Shown here piece by piece: positions 1 to 7,595 of a stretch of 35,864 bases of DNA. This DNA comes from an uncultured Bacteroidales bacterium. Its GTDB lineage: Bacteria > Bacteroidota > Bacteroidia > Bacteroidales > UBA932. Location: the NCBI GenBank assembly GCA_900319405.1, contig ONOH01000039.1:1-35864 (forward strand), given 5' to 3'. The translations under genes and the position numbers were made by a program. The notes beneath the pieces were generated by a model, which was not told the DNA's origin, did not search any database, and saw only the letters and a program-made list of their open reading frames with translations. The number at the start of each line of letters is the position of its first letter. The first letter of the stretch is position 1.

Positions 1-2
1 CC

Positions 3-133
3 CGGCATGTGATGTATCGTTTCCGGACATGAGATGCATCGTTTCCGGGCATGGGATGCATCGTTCCCAGGCAGGGATGCATCGTTTCCGGACATGGGAT
101 GCATCGTTTCCGGGCAGCCGATCCACCGTTCCC
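3..133. repeat. 22-bp tandem repeat, about six copies
   Basis: Six consecutive units (3-24, 25-46, 47-68, 69-89, 90-111, 112-133) follow the pattern GGrCATGrGATGCATCGTTTCC. Unit four is one base short and the last unit is the most diverged. Each unit carries the palindrome GATGCATC. The array runs into the left edge of the window, so its full length is unknown. Units abut directly with no spacers, so this is a minisatellite and not a CRISPR array. It lies upstream of a chimeric reading frame, which may mark a rearranged spot. Confidence 0.9.
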
Positions 134-169
134 TTCTTTGTGATAGCCGTAAAACTGGAGTGTGAATGA

Positions 170-784
170 ATGATGAGTAAACATCAGAATGGCCTGATAA
201 CACAGATAGCAAGCTCTGTGTCCCACTTTGTGAATGAGAACAGCCGTAAACTGAAAACCCTCAGATTCCTGGAGCTTCGGACCAGCAAAAGCGGTCTTCT
301 CATCGCGCGCGGAATACGGATCATGCACGCGCTCGACAAAAAGAGCCGCGAAGCCATTATCCTGCAGCACAAGCTGCTGTCTGAAATGATGCAGGCAAAT
401 AAGGACACGGAATACGGCAGGAAATACGGTTTTGCCGATATCCATACCGTGGCGGAATCCGACTATTTCGGGCTGGTAAGCGGCCACCAGGTACCCGACA
501 AGGTGGCAAAGGCGGGCTTTACGGCCACCCCCAGCCCCAATGTGGATGCCCCCATCATCAACGAGTATCCCTTGACCCTTGAATGTAAGGTGGTGAGCTG
601 GGCCGACGGCATCCTTATCGGCCAGGTGGTGAACCAGAGTGCCGACGAGCGCATCCTCACCGACGGAAAGGTGGACCTGGCCAAGCTTCAGCCCATCGTC
701 TTCGACGCTGCCGGAATGTGCTACCGTGCCATCGGCGATGTGGTGGGCGGCGCCTGGGATGCCGGAAAGAAGTTCGCAGAGTAA
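170..784 (+). CDS. Chimeric ORF: GH3-like N-terminus joined to C-terminal half of a flavin reductase
   Basis: A 204-residue frame that appears to be made of two unrelated pieces. Residues about 40-95 (including NKDTEYGRKYGF) resemble the N-terminus of bacterial GH3-family (auxin-responsive promoter type) acyl-adenylate enzymes, which are normally several hundred residues long. From about residue 98 (DYFGLVSGHQVPDK) to the end it reads like the second half of a flavoredoxin-type flavin reductase, including the conserved VDAPIINEYPLTLECK stretch and the C-terminal GGAWDAGKKFA. The FMN-binding first half of the reductase and the catalytic bulk of GH3 are both absent, so neither activity is expected. 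ATG at 170 and 173 are both possible starts; no clear ribosome site is visible. It ends 17 bases before queD. A deletion that fused two genes, or an assembly join, are the likely explanations. The reductase half is the more certain assignment. Confidence 0.6.
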   Translation: MMSKHQNGLITQIASSVSHFVNENSRKLKTLRFLELRTSKSGLLIARGIRIMHALDKKSREAIILQHKLLSEMMQANKDTEYGRKYGFADIHTVAESDYFGLVSGHQVPDKVAKAGFTATPSPNVDAPIINEYPLTLECKVVSWADGILIGQVVNQSADERILTDGKVDLAKLQPIVFDAAGMCYRAIGDVVGGAWDAGKKFAE

Positions 785-801
785 AGGTGAATTGACGCGA
801 T

Positions 802-1131
802 ATGTATTACGTTTGCAAACGATTGGAAATATCATCGGCCCACGCACTCAGCCTTTCTTATGGGAGCAAGTGCGAAGACCTGCACGGCCACAACTGGATT
901 GTGAAAGTGTACTGCAAGAGCGAAACGCTCAATGTTGACGGGATGGTGACGGATTTTACCCACATCAAGCGTGACATCTCCGGGATGCTGGACCACAAAA
1001 ACCTCAACGAAGTGCTCCCGTTCAATCCCACGGCCGAGAACATCGCCCGCTGGATTTGCGACCACGTGGAGAATGCGTACAAGGTGGAAGTGTGGGAAAG
1101 CGAGAACAATATGGCCGCTTATGAACGGTAA
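802..1131 (+). CDS. queD: 6-carboxy-5,6,7,8-tetrahydropterin synthase (QueD)
   Basis: A 109-residue protein of the PTPS/QueD family, which converts 7,8-dihydroneopterin triphosphate to 6-carboxytetrahydropterin in preQ0/queuosine synthesis. The zinc ligands are visible as His14 (SSAHAL), His28 and His30 (LHGHNW). The catalytic Cys24 precedes LHGH, Asp64-His65 lie in LDHKNLN, and Glu99 (VWES) is the substrate-anchoring glutamate. The length is normal for compact bacterial QueD. Its end overlaps the start of queE by 11 bases, so the two are translated from one message. QueE uses the QueD product, which fits the pairing. Confidence 0.95.
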   Translation: MYYVCKRLEISSAHALSLSYGSKCEDLHGHNWIVKVYCKSETLNVDGMVTDFTHIKRDISGMLDHKNLNEVLPFNPTAENIARWICDHVENAYKVEVWESENNMAAYER

Positions 1132-1732
1132 ATACCGGGTCAACGAAATCTTTTACAGCCTGCAGGGAGAGGGATTCTGGACGGGAACCCCGATGGTGTT
1201 CGTACGCCTGAGCGGGTGCAATCTTCAATGCCCTTTCTGTGATACGGACCACGGTCGGTTCACCGCCCTGTCCACGGACGGGATCCTGGAAGCTGTCCGC
1301 CAGGAGGGCGGCGACTGCCGGCGCATCTGCCTGACCGGCGGGGAGCCCCTCCTGCAGGCCGATGCCGCCCTCTTCCAGGCCTTCCGCTGGGCCGGATATG
1401 CGGTGCACGTAGAAACCAACGGCACCATCGGCCTTCCGGACGGGGCCGATTGGGTCACACTCAGCCCCAAAAGCGATTTTCCCGGCGTCATCGGCCCGTC
1501 GGACGTCGTGCTGAAGCAGGCTGATGAACTGAAACTGGTCTATACCCCCCGGACGGAAAGCCGGATTGACCAATGGGCCCGTTTCCCCGCCGCCTGGCAT
1601 TTCCTGCAGCCCTGCGATACGGGAGACCCTGCCGAAAAGCGGGAAATCCTGGACCGTACCATCGCCTATGTCCGTGCCCACCCCGCCTGGCGCCTCTCCC
1701 TCCAAACCCATAAACACCTGAATATTAGATAG
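1121..1732 (+). CDS. queE: 7-carboxy-7-deazaguanine synthase (QueE), radical SAM
   Basis: A 203-residue radical SAM enzyme that rearranges the QueD product to 7-carboxy-7-deazaguanine. The start ATG at 1121 gives MNGKYRVNEIFYSLQGEG, the usual QueE N-terminus; the longer frame reaching back into queD is out-of-frame queD sequence. The cluster motif CX3CX2C is Cys33, Cys37, Cys40 (CNLQCPFC), followed by the GGEPLLQ stretch and the VETNGT motif. The C-terminal region SLQTHKHLNIR is also typical of the family. It overlaps queD by 11 bases. The stop codon is followed within six bases by a strong hairpin that recurs after the MATE gene at 5682, and the last codons themselves resemble that second site. 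Confidence 0.95.
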   Translation: MNGKYRVNEIFYSLQGEGFWTGTPMVFVRLSGCNLQCPFCDTDHGRFTALSTDGILEAVRQEGGDCRRICLTGGEPLLQADAALFQAFRWAGYAVHVETNGTIGLPDGADWVTLSPKSDFPGVIGPSDVVLKQADELKLVYTPRTESRIDQWARFPAAWHFLQPCDTGDPAEKREILDRTIAYVRAHPAWRLSLQTHKHLNIR

Positions 1733-1737
1733 TTAAC

Positions 1738-1774
1738 GGATAATCCTCTGCACTTTTTGCGCAGAGGATTATCC
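1738..1774. repeat. Hairpin element, copy A (downstream of queE)
   Basis: A perfect 14-bp inverted repeat, GGATAATCCTCTGC at 1738-1751 and its complement at 1761-1774, encloses the loop ACTTTTTGC. The core stem and the nine-base loop are identical to 5693-5725 after the MATE gene. Its position just after queE suggests a transcription terminator for queDE. The T-run lies in the loop and not after the stem, which is not the classical intrinsic terminator layout. Confidence 0.8.
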
Positions 1775-1803
1775 ACAAATGATTGATTATCAATCATTTG
1801 TGG
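1773..1803. terminator. Perfect 14-bp hairpin between queE and ybaK
   Basis: CCACAAATGATTGA (1773-1786), loop TTA, then the exact complement (1790-1803). It shares two bases with the preceding hairpin. It sits between the convergent queE and ybaK genes, the usual place for a bidirectional terminator. The sequence after it on the plus strand is ATTAAAAAGG, and T-rich sequence does not follow on that strand. Function is inferred from position and structure. Confidence 0.55.
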
Positions 1804-1804
1804 A

Positions 1805-2275
1805 TTAAAAAGGGTAGAATCCGGCGCCGACGAATTCGATAAGGGGCTGGGGGGCTATGCAAATCTGCAGGCCGCGTACGCCGGCGCTTACATAAATGGT
1901 ATCGTAAAGCAGGGCGCTCTCGTGAATGAAAGTGGGATAAGCTTTTTTCATGCCGATGGGGCTGCATCCGCCGCGGATGTAACCGGTGAGCGGAAGCAGT
2001 TCCTTGAGGGGGATCATCGCGCAGTTTTTGTTGCCGGATATGCGCGCAGCCACCTTCAGGTCCACTTCCGTGGATCCGGGAACCACGCAGACGAAGAGGC
2101 CGGTGCGGTCTCCCCGCAGGACCAGGGTCTTGAACACCCGATCCAACTCTTCTCCCAGCTGCTCCGCCACGTGGGAGGCCTCCAGATGCTCCTCGTCCAC
2201 CTCATAGGGTACCAGTGTGTAGGAGATGCCCGCCGCATCCAGCAGCCGGGCAGCGTTTGTTTTCTGCAAAGCCAT
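1805..2275 (-). CDS. ybaK: YbaK/EbsC-type Cys-tRNA(Pro) deacylase
   Basis: A 156-residue protein of the YbaK/aa-tRNA deacylase family, which hydrolyses mischarged Cys-tRNA(Pro) in the cytoplasm. The N-terminus MALQKTNAARLLDAAGI is characteristic, so the ATG at 2275 is preferred over one two codons upstream. Lys49 in RVFKTLVLRGD matches the conserved family lysine. The glycine-rich segment GYIRGGCSPIGMKK is also diagnostic. It is convergent with queE across two hairpins and divergent from recQ. Nothing in the neighbourhood suggests a specialised role. Confidence 0.93.
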   Translation of the reverse strand: MALQKTNAARLLDAAGISYTLVPYEVDEEHLEASHVAEQLGEELDRVFKTLVLRGDRTGLFVCVVPGSTEVDLKVAARISGNKNCAMIPLKELLPLTGYIRGGCSPIGMKKAYPTFIHESALLYDTIYVSAGVRGLQICIAPQPLIEFVGAGFYPF

Positions 2276-2323
2276 ATGCAAAATTAAGGAAAATATCGCT
2301 ATCTTCGTAGGTATGAAGCGAAA

Positions 2324-2348
2324 GATTCTTCGCTTCGCTCAGAAGGAC
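2324..2348 (+). repeat. Dispersed 25-bp repeat, copy 1 (recQ leader)
   Basis: This copy begins GATTCTTCGCTTCGCTCAGA and ends AGGAC; it matches copies at 12618, 22775 and 30418. It lies in the 117-base gap between ybaK and recQ, in the presumed recQ leader. An open frame of 29 codons starting at 2311 runs through it and ends at the recQ start. That frame appears to arise from the repeat and is not called as a gene. Confidence 0.8.
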
Positions 2349-2392
2349 AAGATGCTCAGACGGACAAGAAGGGCAGGAGGATCGTTTTTCGT

Positions 2393-4261
2393 ATGGCTAT
2401 GACCGCGCAAGAGGTATTGAAGACATATTGGGGGTACGACAGTTTTCGCCCTATGCAGGAAGAGATTGTCCGGGAAGCCCTGGAAGGGAGGGACGTGCTG
2501 GCCATCCTGCCCACGGGCGGCGGAAAGAGCATCTGTTTCCAGCTGCCTGCACTGCTTAAGGACGGCATTGCCCTGGTGGTCACTCCCCTCATCGCCCTGA
2601 TGAAAGACCAGGTGCAGAACCTGCAGGCAAGGGGGATACGGGCCATCGCCATCCACGCCGGAATGACCCGGCATGAGGTAGATCTTGCCCTGAACAACGC
2701 CGCCTACGGAGACTACAAGTTCCTGTACCTGTCTCCGGAACGCCTCCACACGCCCCTTTTTCAGTCCTACCTGGCTGTGCTCAAGGTCTCCTATATCGTG
2801 GTGGACGAGGCCCACTGCATCTCGCAATGGGGCTATGACTTCCGTCCCAACTACTTGGAAATCGGCCAGTTGAGGGACCGCGTCGAGGCGCCTGTCATTG
2901 CCCTTACGGCAACGGCCACTCCGCTGGTGGCCCATGACATTATGGAAAGGCTGCGTTTCCGGGAAGAGAACCTTCTCCGCTCCGGCTTCGAGCGCCCCAA
3001 CCTGAGCTACATCGTCCGGAAGGCACAGGACAAAATCGGCCAGATCCGGAGCATCTGCGAAGGGGTTCCCGGCAGCGGAATCGTCTATGTCCGCAGCCGC
3101 GCCCGGACGCAGGAACTGGCAGAAAACCTTAGGGCCGCCGGCATCAGCGCCTCTTTTTACCACGCCGGCCTGGGCGCCGAAACCCGCTCCCTCCGGCAGC
3201 AGGAGTGGAAAGCCGGGAAAACGCGCGTGATGGTGTGCACCAACGCCTTCGGAATGGGTATCGACAAGGCCGATGTGCGCATGGTCATCCACGCCGACCT
3301 TCCGGACAGCCCGGAGGCCTATTTCCAGGAAGCCGGACGTGCGGGCCGGGACGGAAAGCCTTCCTACGCCGTCCTCCTCTGGAACGGGACCGACGAAGCC
3401 CGCCTCAAACAGCTTCAGGAGGTCTCCTTCCCCTCCCTGGAATACATCGAGGACATTTACCACAAAGTCCATGTCTTTTTCGAGATTCCGTACGACACGG
3501 GTATGGGACGCCTGCTCAAATTCGACCTCGCCGCCTTCTGCAAGCAGTACCGGCTGCAGCGGGCCCCCGCTTATTATGCCATCAAGTATCTGGAACGGGA
3601 GGGTCACTGGACCCTCTCGGAAGACACGGACATCCAGACGCGCATCCGCATCGAGACAGATCGGCAGCAGCTGTACAGCACAGAGCTTCCGGAGCTGCAG
3701 ATGCCCGCCGTCCTGGAAGCCCTTATGCGTATGTACACGGGCATTTTCTCCTTCCCGCAAGCCATTGACGAAGAGGCGGTTGCCCGTCGTGCCGAGGTCA
3801 GCGTGCCCCAGCTTCGGCAGCTTCTGTACGGGCTGAGCGTGAACCACGTCATACGCTATATCCCTGCCGATCACGCCACGGTACTTTTCATCGAACACGA
3901 CCGCCTGAGGCCAGGCAATGTGCAACTGTCGCCCCAGCGCTACCGGATGCTCCGCAGCACCTACGGGGAAAGGGTGCAGACGATGCTGGATTTCGTGAAG
4001 GAAGATGACGAGTGCCGCTCGCAGTTCCTCCTGCGTTATTTCGGGCAGGAGGAGAGCCGTCCCTGCGGGAAATGCGACATCTGCCGCAGCGGAGCCGCAC
4101 GTCCCAAGGAGCTAGAAGCGCAGATCAAAGCCTGGATAGAGGCCCGTGGGGGACAGTACACGCTCTCCGAAGTCCGTTCCGCCTTTGGACAGGCCGATGA
4201 AAAATGGCTGGAGGTACTCCGCGAAATGATTGACAGGAAGGATGTTCCGCCTTACGCATAA
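2393..4261 (+). CDS. recQ: RecQ-family ATP-dependent DNA helicase
   Basis: A 622-residue superfamily 2 helicase that unwinds DNA 3'-5' in recombination and repair. Walker A TGGGKS is at residues 41-46, the DEAH box at 138-141, and TATAT (motif III) and the helicase C motif [13 protein letters not shown] follow. A zinc-binding Cys set is visible near residues 541-564 (C, then CGKCDIC). No HRDC domain is evident after the RQC region, as in many compact RecQ proteins of this phylum. The start at 2393 ([10 protein letters not shown]) could equally be the ATG at 2399. It ends 23 bases before the MATE start, which has its own promoter element. Confidence 0.95.
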   Translation: MAMTAQEVLKTYWGYDSFRPMQEEIVREALEGRDVLAILPTGGGKSICFQLPALLKDGIALVVTPLIALMKDQVQNLQARGIRAIAIHAGMTRHEVDLALNNAAYGDYKFLYLSPERLHTPLFQSYLAVLKVSYIVVDEAHCISQWGYDFRPNYLEIGQLRDRVEAPVIALTATATPLVAHDIMERLRFREENLLRSGFERPNLSYIVRKAQDKIGQIRSICEGVPGSGIVYVRSRARTQELAENLRAAGISASFYHAGLGAETRSLRQQEWKAGKTRVMVCTNAFGMGIDKADVRMVIHADLPDSPEAYFQEAGRAGRDGKPSYAVLLWNGTDEARLKQLQEVSFPSLEYIEDIYHKVHVFFEIPYDTGMGRLLKFDLAAFCKQYRLQRAPAYYAIKYLEREGHWTLSEDTDIQTRIRIETDRQQLYSTELPELQMPAVLEALMRMYTGIFSFPQAIDEEAVARRAEVSVPQLRQLLYGLSVNHVIRYIPADHATVLFIEHDRLRPGNVQLSPQRYRMLRSTYGERVQTMLDFVKEDDECRSQFLLRYFGQEESRPCGKCDICRSGAARPKELEAQIKAWIEARGGQYTLSEVRSAFGQADEKWLEVLREMIDRKDVPPYA

Positions 4262-4267
4262 AATGCG

Positions 4268-4275
4268 TATCTTTG
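4268..4275 (+). promoter_or_regulatory. Bacteroidetes -7 promoter element (MATE gene)
   Basis: TATCTTTG matches the Bacteroidetes -7 consensus TAnnTTTG exactly. It ends nine bases before the ATG at 4285, so the transcript would have almost no leader. It overlaps an upstream in-frame ATG at 4273, which argues for 4285 as the real start. No good -33 TTTG is seen at the right distance. Confidence 0.6.
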
Positions 4276-4284
4276 CAAACTGTT

Positions 4285-5682
4285 ATGGCTTCTACCAAAG
4301 ACATACTGCTGGGCAGCATCCGCAACGGCGACAGCCTGAACCTGGGGCAGCAGCTCAAGTTGTGCCTGATGCTCAGTTATCCCGCCATCCTGGCGCAGCT
4401 GTCTTCGGTGATGATGCAGTACATCGACACCTCGATGGTCGGCCACCTGGGAGCGGCCCAGGGCGCTTCCATCGGCCTGGTGTCCACCTGCGTCTGGCTT
4501 CTCGGCGGTTTCGGGATGGCTGTGACCAGCGGCTTTTCCGTCCAGGTGGCGCACCGGTTCGGCGCCAATGACTTTTCCAGCGCACGTTCCGTCCTCCGGC
4601 AGGGCCTGGTCTGCGGTGTAGGCTTCAGCCTGGTGCTTTCCGTCATCGGCATGCTCCTCTCACCCTTCCTCCCCTACTGGCTGGGCGGCGAAGCTGACAT
4701 CGGCCCCGATGCGTCCCGCTACTTTTTCCTCATCTCCCTCTTTTTGCCGGCGATGCTGCTGGACTGGATGTGCGCCGCCATCCTTCAAGCCAGCGGCAAT
4801 ATGAAGGTTCCCAGCATCCTGAGTATCGGGATGTGTGTGCTGGACGTGATTTTCAATTACATCTTTATCTACGTTCTGGATATGGGCGTCACGGGCGCGG
4901 CCCTGGGAACCGGCGTGGCCGAAATCCTTACTGGTATAGCCATGTTCTCCTTCCTGGTGTTCAAGAGCCCGGAACTGAACCTCCGCCAGGAAAAAGGCAG
5001 TTTCCGTCCCACGGCACCCATAGTGAAAAAGGCCTGGGGCATCAGCGGGCCGATGGCTTTGCAAATCATGCTGATACGCGGAGGATACATCGCCTCCACC
5101 GTCATCGTGGCCCCACTGGGAACCCTTTCCATCGCCGCAAATTCCTTCGCCATTACTGCGGAGAGTTTCTGCTATATGCCAGGCTATGGCATTGCCGATG
5201 CCGCCACCACCCTGGTAGGGCAGTCGGTGGGCGCCAGACGCCGCTCCCTCGCCACGCGCTTTGCCTGGATCAACACCTTCCTGGCGATGGGCATTATGGG
5301 CCTGCTGGCCATTCTGATGTACGCCTTCGCCCCGCAGATGATGGGGTTGCTGTCCCCGGATATCGGCGTTATCGACCTGGGATCCAGGGTGCTCCGCATC
5401 GAAGCCTTTGCCGAAATCGGCTATGCCGCCTCCATTGTGGCCTACGGCGCCTGCGTGGGAGCCGGAGACACCAAGTGGCCCAGCATCATGAACTTCAGTT
5501 CGATGTGGCTGGTCCGTATTGTCCCCGCCATCTTCATGACCCGGATTTACGGCCTGGTGGGATTCTGGATTTGTATGGCCGTGGAACTGAGTTTCCGCGG
5601 AATCATCTTCCTCGTTCGGCTGTACCGCGGCCGCTGGCTCAACGCCGTCCTTCTCGCCGAAAGACAACAGCCTGATATTTAG
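4285..5682 (+). CDS. MATE-family efflux transporter
   Basis: A 465-residue polytopic inner-membrane protein of the multidrug and toxin extrusion family, which exports organic cations or drugs using Na+ or H+ gradients. The pattern of about twelve hydrophobic segments, the N-terminal SYPAILAQLSSVMMQYIDTS region with MVGHLG, and the repeated half (GISGPMALQIMLIRGG; GIADAATTLVGQSVGA) fit the family and its usual length. The start at 4285 is chosen because a -7 promoter element ends just upstream. The substrate cannot be predicted. It stands alone between recQ and an unrecognised gene, and a hairpin element follows its stop. Confidence 0.9.
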   Translation: MASTKDILLGSIRNGDSLNLGQQLKLCLMLSYPAILAQLSSVMMQYIDTSMVGHLGAAQGASIGLVSTCVWLLGGFGMAVTSGFSVQVAHRFGANDFSSARSVLRQGLVCGVGFSLVLSVIGMLLSPFLPYWLGGEADIGPDASRYFFLISLFLPAMLLDWMCAAILQASGNMKVPSILSIGMCVLDVIFNYIFIYVLDMGVTGAALGTGVAEILTGIAMFSFLVFKSPELNLRQEKGSFRPTAPIVKKAWGISGPMALQIMLIRGGYIASTVIVAPLGTLSIAANSFAITAESFCYMPGYGIADAATTLVGQSVGARRRSLATRFAWINTFLAMGIMGLLAILMYAFAPQMMGLLSPDIGVIDLGSRVLRIEAFAEIGYAASIVAYGACVGAGDTKWPSIMNFSSMWLVRIVPAIFMTRIYGLVGFWICMAVELSFRGIIFLVRLYRGRWLNAVLLAERQQPDI

Positions 5683-5692
5683 ATACTTACGC

Positions 5693-5725
5693 AAAATCCT
5701 CTGCACTTTTTGCGCAGAGGATTTT
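5693..5725. repeat. Hairpin element, copy B (downstream of the MATE gene)
   Basis: AAAATCCTCTGC (5693-5704), loop ACTTTTTGC, complement at 5714-5725. The loop and ten stem bases per arm are identical to copy A at 1738-1774. The outer stem bases differ from copy A but still pair. The similarity continues upstream into the stop region (CTGATATTTAGATACTTA here, CTGAATATTAGATAGTTA there). It is probably a terminator-like element or a small dispersed repeat. Confidence 0.8.
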
Positions 5726-5766
5726 CAAGGAAAACATTGACATACAATTAGTTAACAACTACAGAC

Positions 5767-6561
5767 ATGCTGGGAATTGTTTTGCACAAAGGGGATGACA
5801 AGCTGCTGGGAGCGCTGGCGCTCCAGAAATGCAGCGATTTTACGGTTTATCTGCCGCAGGGAGACCCCGCACAGGCCGATTATGAAGCCCGGCTCACCAT
5901 CAGGCACGGAGATTGGCGAGACGTCGGGGAGCCGCTGCTGTGCGTGTTGGAAGAAGGCGCCTTGCCGGATGCGAAGTTTGTCAGCCGCATACTGCGAATG
6001 GCCAGGCGCCATCCCGACTTTGACGTCTATCACGTGAACGTGAAGGGAGAAAAGGCCTTCCCGCGAAAGGCCGATGCAAAAAAGGTTTTCCGGCTCGCCA
6101 TATCGGAAAATGTTACCGCACCGCTCTCCAGTTTCATATTCCGAAGCGAAAAACTCCGCGAAAGAGCCGTCTTTCAGGCCGATGGAGACCTGCAGCCCCT
6201 CTCCACCGTCCTGAACTGCGCCCGGGAGCGTCCCGTGCGCAAGGTCTGGTGCCTGGAACTGGAGTGGTCCCCAGCCGCAGCGCCGTCGGATCCCGTCGCC
6301 GTAGAAGCCGCTATCCGCGACAGGATAGACCTGTTCCGCTGGACGGAGAGTTTCTTCGGAGACGATGACTACCCCCTGAGCGTAGGAGACCAACTGGATT
6401 TATTTGCCGATGAAGTGGCCAAATTGTACCCCAGCTACACGGAAGATGATTTGAAAGAGATGATGGAAAGTTTCCAGGTGTCCCAGGGCACCATCCGGAA
6501 GCTCCGCGCTTCTGCCGCCCTCAGGTCGGCCCTGAAGGAAAGGGAGAAACAATTGGCCTAA
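5767..6561 (+). CDS. Hypothetical protein, 264 residues
   Basis: I do not recognise this protein. It has no signal peptide or membrane segment, so it is probably cytoplasmic. The stretch around residues 85-130 (DFDVYHVNV, then APLSSFIFRSEKLRE) faintly resembles the acceptor-binding part of GT-A family 2 glycosyltransferases, but no DxD motif is evident, so this is only a hint. The C-terminus is charged and helical (KLRASAALRSALKEREKQ). It starts 84 bases after the MATE gene and beyond its hairpin, so it is probably transcribed separately. Its stop codon overlaps that of the convergent M28 gene by four bases (CTAA read on both strands), leaving no room for a terminator. Confidence 0.75.
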   Translation: MLGIVLHKGDDKLLGALALQKCSDFTVYLPQGDPAQADYEARLTIRHGDWRDVGEPLLCVLEEGALPDAKFVSRILRMARRHPDFDVYHVNVKGEKAFPRKADAKKVFRLAISENVTAPLSSFIFRSEKLRERAVFQADGDLQPLSTVLNCARERPVRKVWCLELEWSPAAAPSDPVAVEAAIRDRIDLFRWTESFFGDDDYPLSVGDQLDLFADEVAKLYPSYTEDDLKEMMESFQVSQGTIRKLRASAALRSALKEREKQLA

Positions 6562-7550
6562 AGGATTCTCTCCAGCCAATAAAAGATGAGTTGGATGCGC
6601 TTTCTCATCAGCGTATAGTCCAGCGTCTGGGGCGTATCCGTCACCTTGTTGTTGTTGAGCGTAATGCCGGAGGTGAACATGACCGAGGGAATTCCGTGCT
6701 CCAGGAACACACGCTGGTCGCTGACGCGGCGGTAGAAAAGATTGGTAAAATCCTTGCTGCCATAATAATCGTACCCCAGTTCCAGGCCGATATTCAGGTC
6801 CCGGTTCACGCTCTCCAGCGTGCTGCGGCGGCCGGAGGAGGGCTCCGAGAGCATCATCACGTAATTGGGATTCCCCCGGGTCAGCGGGGCCAGTCCGGTT
6901 CCCAGCTGGTCCAGGTTCACCGCAAGGACAATCTGCTCCGGTGAAATGGGCTGGCCGCTCACAGGGTCTTTCAGTTTTCCCTGCTCGATGAGACGCCAAA
7001 GCTCGGTCGCACCGGCAAGGTCCTTTTCCTTACCGTCCAGCGCCGCCACCAAAAGCCCGGTACCATAGGTTTTCCGGCAATCCTTCATGTGCAGGAACAT
7101 CCGTGCGATTTCCAGGAGGGCGGCCACCCCGGAGGCATTGCTGTCGGCACCGGGAAAAACCCGGCCGCCCAGGGTGCCCAGGTGGTCATAATGGGCCATC
7201 ACCACCACATAGCGGGAAGGAGAGGTCGTGCCCGGGAACAACCCCAGGACATTGCGCGCAAAAGAATCGGAAGTACGGAAACCGTGCATCCAGGCCCCGC
7301 TCAGCGGTTCCAGGTGCAGATCCATAAAGCGGTCTTCCAGCCACACGGCGGCTTTCCGGGCGCCTTCGGATCCGCAGGCGCGCCCTCCCAGTTCCGGAGA
7401 AGAAAGGTATTCGGCCGTGGCGCGGATATTCTCCGTATGCAGAACGGTTTCCGCATTTTTTGGACTTATGGTATATCGAACAGCTTGTGCTGCTGCAGGA
7501 AGACCGGCGCACAGCGACAAAAGCATCAAAATTTTTATTAACTTTGTCAT
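6558..7550 (-). CDS. M28-family metallopeptidase homologue with altered active site
   Basis: A 330-residue exported protein with a signal peptide (MTKLIKILMLLSLCAGLPAAAQA), which is why the ATG at 7550 is preferred over the longer frame. The M28 aminopeptidase fold is shown by the metal ligands His120 (MAHYDHLG), Asp136 (GADSNASG), Glu175, Asp214 (VNLDQLG) and His285 (LEHGIPSVMF). In typical M28 enzymes two adjacent glutamates occur in the motif GEE; the first is the catalytic base. Here the motif reads DGKEKD, so the base position is Lys174. The protein may bind metal without normal peptidase activity, or use another residue. It is divergent from the TPR operon with only 45 bases between starts. 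Confidence 0.85.
   Translation of the reverse strand: MTKLIKILMLLSLCAGLPAAAQAVRYTISPKNAETVLHTENIRATAEYLSSPELGGRACGSEGARKAAVWLEDRFMDLHLEPLSGAWMHGFRTSDSFARNVLGLFPGTTSPSRYVVVMAHYDHLGTLGGRVFPGADSNASGVAALLEIARMFLHMKDCRKTYGTGLLVAALDGKEKDLAGATELWRLIEQGKLKDPVSGQPISPEQIVLAVNLDQLGTGLAPLTRGNPNYVMMLSEPSSGRRSTLESVNRDLNIGLELGYDYYGSKDFTNLFYRRVSDQRVFLEHGIPSVMFTSGITLNNNKVTDTPQTLDYTLMRKRIQLIFYWLERIL
7539..7546 (+). promoter_or_regulatory. Possible -7 promoter element for the envelope operon
   Basis: TAACTTTG fits TAnnTTTG on the plus strand. It lies inside the first codons of the divergent M28 gene, about 50 bases before the ATG at 7596. No clear -33 element is seen. The assignment rests on the consensus match alone. 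Confidence 0.4.
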
Positions 7551-7595
7551 TTGGTGCGAAATTAGCATTTTCACCGCGGAAATGAAAATTATTTT

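Noticed and set aside
3-133. CRISPR array
   Set aside because: Units abut with no unique spacers and no cas genes are present.
2311-2400. 29-codon frame reading into the recQ start
   Set aside because: Most of it is the dispersed repeat translated (KILRFAQKD); no independent support for a leader peptide.
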